A DNA stretch of 24,563 nt from a virus. The translations under genes were made by a program, and so were the position numbers. Below, in pieces: positions 22,911 to 24,563 of the stretch; within the stretch, counting starts at the first letter, position 1, and each line of letters starts with the position of its first letter. Location: IMG/VR virus record IMGVR_UViG_3300047546_001189, positions 1 through 24,563 of that record, one strand, 5' to 3'. The notes under the pieces were generated by a model that searched no databases, was not told where the DNA came from, and was given only the letters and a program-made list of their open reading frames with translations.

Positions 22911-22923
22911 TGAGTATAGTTAG

Positions 22924-23277
22924 TTAACTTTCGCCGGCGGCTGCGGTCTTTTTATCTTCATTGTCCACTGCCTTTTTAAATTTGGCTTCAGCTTCGCTGT
23001 CAACTTTTTGGGCTTCTAGCACACGCTCACTTTCAATGATCTTGCCGCGTAGGTGTAGTGTAGTGTTGACCTTTTGTTGTAAACGAATAAGATCGTTGTC
23101 TAACATGCGAATACGGTCAATGAGAGCAATCAAGGTAGTGTTGGCTTCTCCTAGTACGGGCTTGATTTCCTTGGTAGCCCAAATCCACACATAGTATACC
23201 AAATAACCCATGCCGCCGGCGGCGATCACAGGAAATCCGTATTTGTTAATCATTTCAGCGATATTGCCTACATCCAT
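22924..23277 (-). CDS. Holin-like small membrane protein with coiled coil, copy A
   Basis: The product is 117 residues with ribosome site AAGGAGC. A short N-terminal helix (DVGNIAEMINKYGFP) leads into one membrane segment (about 14-35, FPVIAAGGMGYLVYYVWIW). An amphipathic coiled coil (about 45-85, TLIALIDRIRMLDNDLIRLQQK) and a charged tail rich in Lys, Glu and Ala follow. The same plan (G-F-P-I/V-A-A, one helix, then I-x-A-L-D-x-R-x-x-M-x-x-D-x-I-R) is seen in the protein at 24023-24304. Proteins of this layout are often annotated as phage holin-like, but a structural or membrane-remodelling role is just as possible. It is last in the minus-strand cluster before the desaturase. Confidence 0.6.
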   Translation of the reverse strand: MDVGNIAEMINKYGFPVIAAGGMGYLVYYVWIWATKEIKPVLGEANTTLIALIDRIRMLDNDLIRLQQKVNTTLHLRGKIIESERVLEAQKVDSEAEAKFKKAVDNEDKKTAAAGES

Positions 23278-23288
23278 TTTATTGCTCC

Positions 23289-23708
23289 TTAATCCTTGGT
23301 ACCCAGCACATGATCAGTTTCATCGTCAACTCGTGGACAAACAGATCCCCAGGTTAATAAAAATTCTAATAATTCTGGACCGTAGGGTATCCAGAATCTT
23401 GTGCGATTTAAATGCACTTCAGCACGAATATTATTTCGTCTGAGCCAATTAATTACTTCAACAAACTCGTCACTGCGTGTGTATACAGCAAACTGATAAA
23501 GTTTATTGTTATTTTCTTTTATTTCAGTGGCATGTTCAGTGATCATTGCTGTAAGCGAATCAACTTTTACCAAGGCCTTGCGATTTTCGTTAATATCTAC
23601 CACTTTCCAAAAGTCACCGGTTTTCCAATGCAGTCGATCGGTATTTAATTCAGCATCAGGTATCATTGCTGTAGGTGTTAAATCCCAATGGTAGTCAACG
23701 TATAACAT
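23289..23708 (-). CDS. Hypothetical phage protein
   Basis: The product is 139 residues, with its start overlapping the preceding stop in TAATG. There is no signal peptide or membrane segment. The N-terminal part (TDRLHWKTGDFWKVVDINENRKALVKVD, about residues 23-50) looks like a small beta domain. The C-terminal part (EFVEVINWLRRNNI...TRFWIPYGPELLEFLLTW, about 81-125) mixes helix and strand. I recognise no enzyme motif. It lies among small membrane proteins, so it may belong to the same late or lysis unit, but only position supports that. Confidence 0.55.
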   Translation of the reverse strand: MLYVDYHWDLTPTAMIPDAELNTDRLHWKTGDFWKVVDINENRKALVKVDSLTAMITEHATEIKENNNKLYQFAVYTRSDEFVEVINWLRRNNIRAEVHLNRTRFWIPYGPELLEFLLTWGSVCPRVDDETDHVLGTKD

Positions 23709-23872
23709 TAGAAAATCAGAGCTCCAACTAAAAATCCAAAAGCAAAAGCAATGAACGCAGTTTTATATAAGTCGCTGTCATACCAAATTGGCTGTGACTT
23801 CAGATATTCCTGGGTGTGTTTAGGCAAACTGTCCCACCACTTATCATATTTGCTTTCTTGAAATATTTTCAT
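23708..23872 (-). CDS. Small C-terminally anchored membrane protein
   Basis: The product is 54 residues. I chose the ATG at 23872, which has GGAAAG upstream and an ATGA overlap with the previous stop, over an upstream start in the same frame. The first about 35 residues are soluble and aromatic (ESKYDKWWDSLPKHTQEYLK). The last about 18 (TAFIAFAFGFLVGALIF) form a membrane helix reaching the C-terminus. No family is recognised. The tail-anchored layout and its cluster suggest a lysis or membrane-interaction role. Confidence 0.5.
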   Translation of the reverse strand: MKIFQESKYDKWWDSLPKHTQEYLKSQPIWYDSDLYKTAFIAFAFGFLVGALIF

Positions 23873-24021
23873 TTTATTTCTTTCCAAACGCCCCAAGGAT
23901 CCCATACTTTCTTTTCAAGGACCCGGGGCTCTCGATAATACCAGTAAGCAACCGAAATCAATACAGCACATTCAATAAAATAAAAAACCATGAATGCTTC
24001 AAAGAGCAAACTGGTGTTCAT
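23869..24021 (-). CDS. Small single-pass membrane protein
   Basis: The product is 50 residues starting at the ATG at 24021, one base after the stop of the holin-like gene, so translation is probably coupled; a longer in-frame start inside that gene is unlikely. A membrane helix occupies about residues 5-27 (LLFEAFMVFYFIECAVLISVA). It is followed by an aromatic and charged tail (YWYYREPRVLEKKVWDPWG). No known family. It could be a spanin-like or antiholin-like component, but no lipobox or periplasmic coiled coil is seen. Confidence 0.5.
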   Translation of the reverse strand: MNTSLLFEAFMVFYFIECAVLISVAYWYYREPRVLEKKVWDPWGVWKEIK

Positions 24022-24022
24022 A

Positions 24023-24304
24023 TCAGTCGCGACGAGCGTCATTTTTACCGTCTGCTCTTGCAATACGGTCTACATCGGGTTTGAGTCCTAGTGCATTGCT
24101 GACCACTGTGTCAATGCGAATCACATCATGATTCATGGTTTTAACACGGTTGTCCAAGGCTCCAATGATGCCCTTGATGCCATTAACACTACTGGTGACA
24201 CCAGCTAGAATAAATTTCAGCGTTAAAAATACAAAATAGCCTGCGGCAATAGCAGCCGCAATTGGGAAGCCGACTTCGGCTACTAATTTTAGAAATTCTC
24301 CCAT
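24023..24304 (-). CDS. Holin-like small membrane protein with coiled coil, copy B
   Basis: The product is 93 residues from the ATG at 24304, which has an AGGAGA ribosome site; an upstream in-frame start at 24364 is less likely. GEFLKLVAEVGFPIAAAIAAGYFVFLTLKFIL gives a short amphipathic start and one membrane helix (about 13-33). An amphipathic helix then contains IIGALDNRVKTMNHDVIRID. That pattern matches copy A at 22924-23277 (IALIDRIRMLDNDLIRL), so the two are probably ancient paralogues. The tail is shorter and ends in ARRD. It is the first gene of the minus-strand cluster and faces the inverted repeat at 24359-24401. Confidence 0.6.
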   Translation of the reverse strand: MGEFLKLVAEVGFPIAAAIAAGYFVFLTLKFILAGVTSSVNGIKGIIGALDNRVKTMNHDVIRIDTVVSNALGLKPDVDRIARADGKNDARRD

Positions 24305-24358
24305 CTTGGGTCTCCTGTTGATAATATACACATATTTAAAACCATTGGCTTCATTTAT

Positions 24359-24401
24359 TAACACTAACGATTATGATAAGTAAAGTAGTCAGTTAGTGTT
24401 A
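24359..24401. repeat. Ten-base inverted repeat between divergent genes
   Basis: TAACACTAAC (24359-24368) and its exact complement GTTAGTGTTA (24392-24401) are separated by 23 A/T-rich bases, in the gap between the minus-strand cluster and the plus-strand gene at 24421. It could be a two-half-site operator controlling both directions. No T-run follows on either strand, which argues against a terminator. Confidence 0.5.
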
Positions 24402-24408
24402 CCAAAAG

Positions 24409-24416
24409 AATAAATA
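24409..24416 (+). promoter_or_regulatory. T4-late-like promoter AATAAATA
   Basis: AATAAATACT matches the T4 late promoter core TATAAATACT at nine of ten positions. It ends four bases before the ATG at 24421, which has no ribosome site, exactly as at 3479-3492. Confidence 0.45.
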
Positions 24417-24420
24417 CTCG

Positions 24421-24563
24421 ATGCGATTTAGACAGATTATTACCACTGAAGAAGCCGACGCTACCTCCACTACATCTGGAGACATTGCGTCCGTTTCTTA
24501 CCCCTTATTTGTTGCAGGGCGCACACGCAGACAGCGTAGACGCAATGCTCGTAGAGCAGTTGG
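24421..24563 (+). CDS. Partial small basic phage protein with targeting-type leader
   Basis: Forty-seven codons are visible before the window ends. The N-terminus MRFRQIITTEEADATS resembles the MRLRDIL / MILRDIL / MLLREIT leaders at 6419, 12222 and 11506. After a Ser/Thr-rich stretch (DIASVSYPLFVAG) comes a highly basic run, RTRRQRRRNARRAVG, suited to nucleic-acid binding. A basic tail behind a virion-type leader would fit a DNA-packaged internal protein, but the C-terminus is missing and this is inference. The start is supported by the shared leader despite the lack of a Shine-Dalgarno sequence. Confidence 0.5.
   Translation, partial: MRFRQIITTEEADATSTTSGDIASVSYPLFVAGRTRRQRRRNARRAV

Overview
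The window looks like part of a large tailed-phage genome, most likely a T4-like or jumbo myovirus from a metagenome; the host is probably a Gram-negative aquatic bacterium. The evidence is tandem tail-fibre-like genes, tightly packed genes with overlapping starts and stops, small holin-like membrane proteins, mosaic 'polyproteins' built from domains common in phages, several TAAATA sites resembling T4 late promoters, and short basic N-terminal leaders resembling the capsid-targeting sequences of T4 internal proteins. No terminase, capsid, portal or replication gene lies here, so the phage call is inferred. The alternative is a bacterial island of phage ancestry.

Layout. (1) 1-1246: a partial and two complete fibre-like proteins sharing a C-terminal beta module. 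(2) 1259-4109: a four-cysteine protein, a helical protein, a papain-family protease, a small zinc-finger protein behind a good sigma70-type promoter, and an unknown protein. (3) 4164-13676: candidate virion-carried proteins. A 751-residue and a 1291-residue multidomain protein carry a gp88-like Cys domain and ADP-ribosyltransferase-like, ParB-like, GNAT, kinase-like and nucleotidyltransferase domains. Their domain junctions often hold [VILM]-x-E before A/G/S, the form of T4 prohead-protease sites. Three smaller proteins begin M-x-L-R-[DE]-I, and a partial one at the right end begins with a variant. (4) 13778-19149: a curli cassette with csgF, csgG, a structured leader, a curlin-repeat subunit, a FecR-domain protein, a previously uncalled 58-residue ORF, and a large secreted protein joining a discoidin-like domain to curlin repeats. 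(5) 19209-22910: a CHASE2 nucleotidyl cyclase behind a consensus-like promoter, an acyl carrier protein, a 2OG-Fe(II) oxygenase-like protein and, convergent to these, a membrane fatty-acid desaturase. (6) 22924-24304, minus strand: two related holin-like proteins and three small proteins. (7) 24421 to the end: a partial gene with a leader related to that of region 3.

How it may work together (inference). Region 3 may encode host-takeover proteins packed into the capsid, cut at domain junctions by a prohead protease, and injected with the DNA. Regions 4 and 5 look built to alter the surface and physiology of the infected cell: a CsgG/CsgF secretion pore exporting phage-encoded amyloid subunits and a glycan-binding amyloid adhesin, a cyclase able to raise cAMP or cGMP, and lipid-modifying enzymes. 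csgE, csgC and csgD are not in the window.
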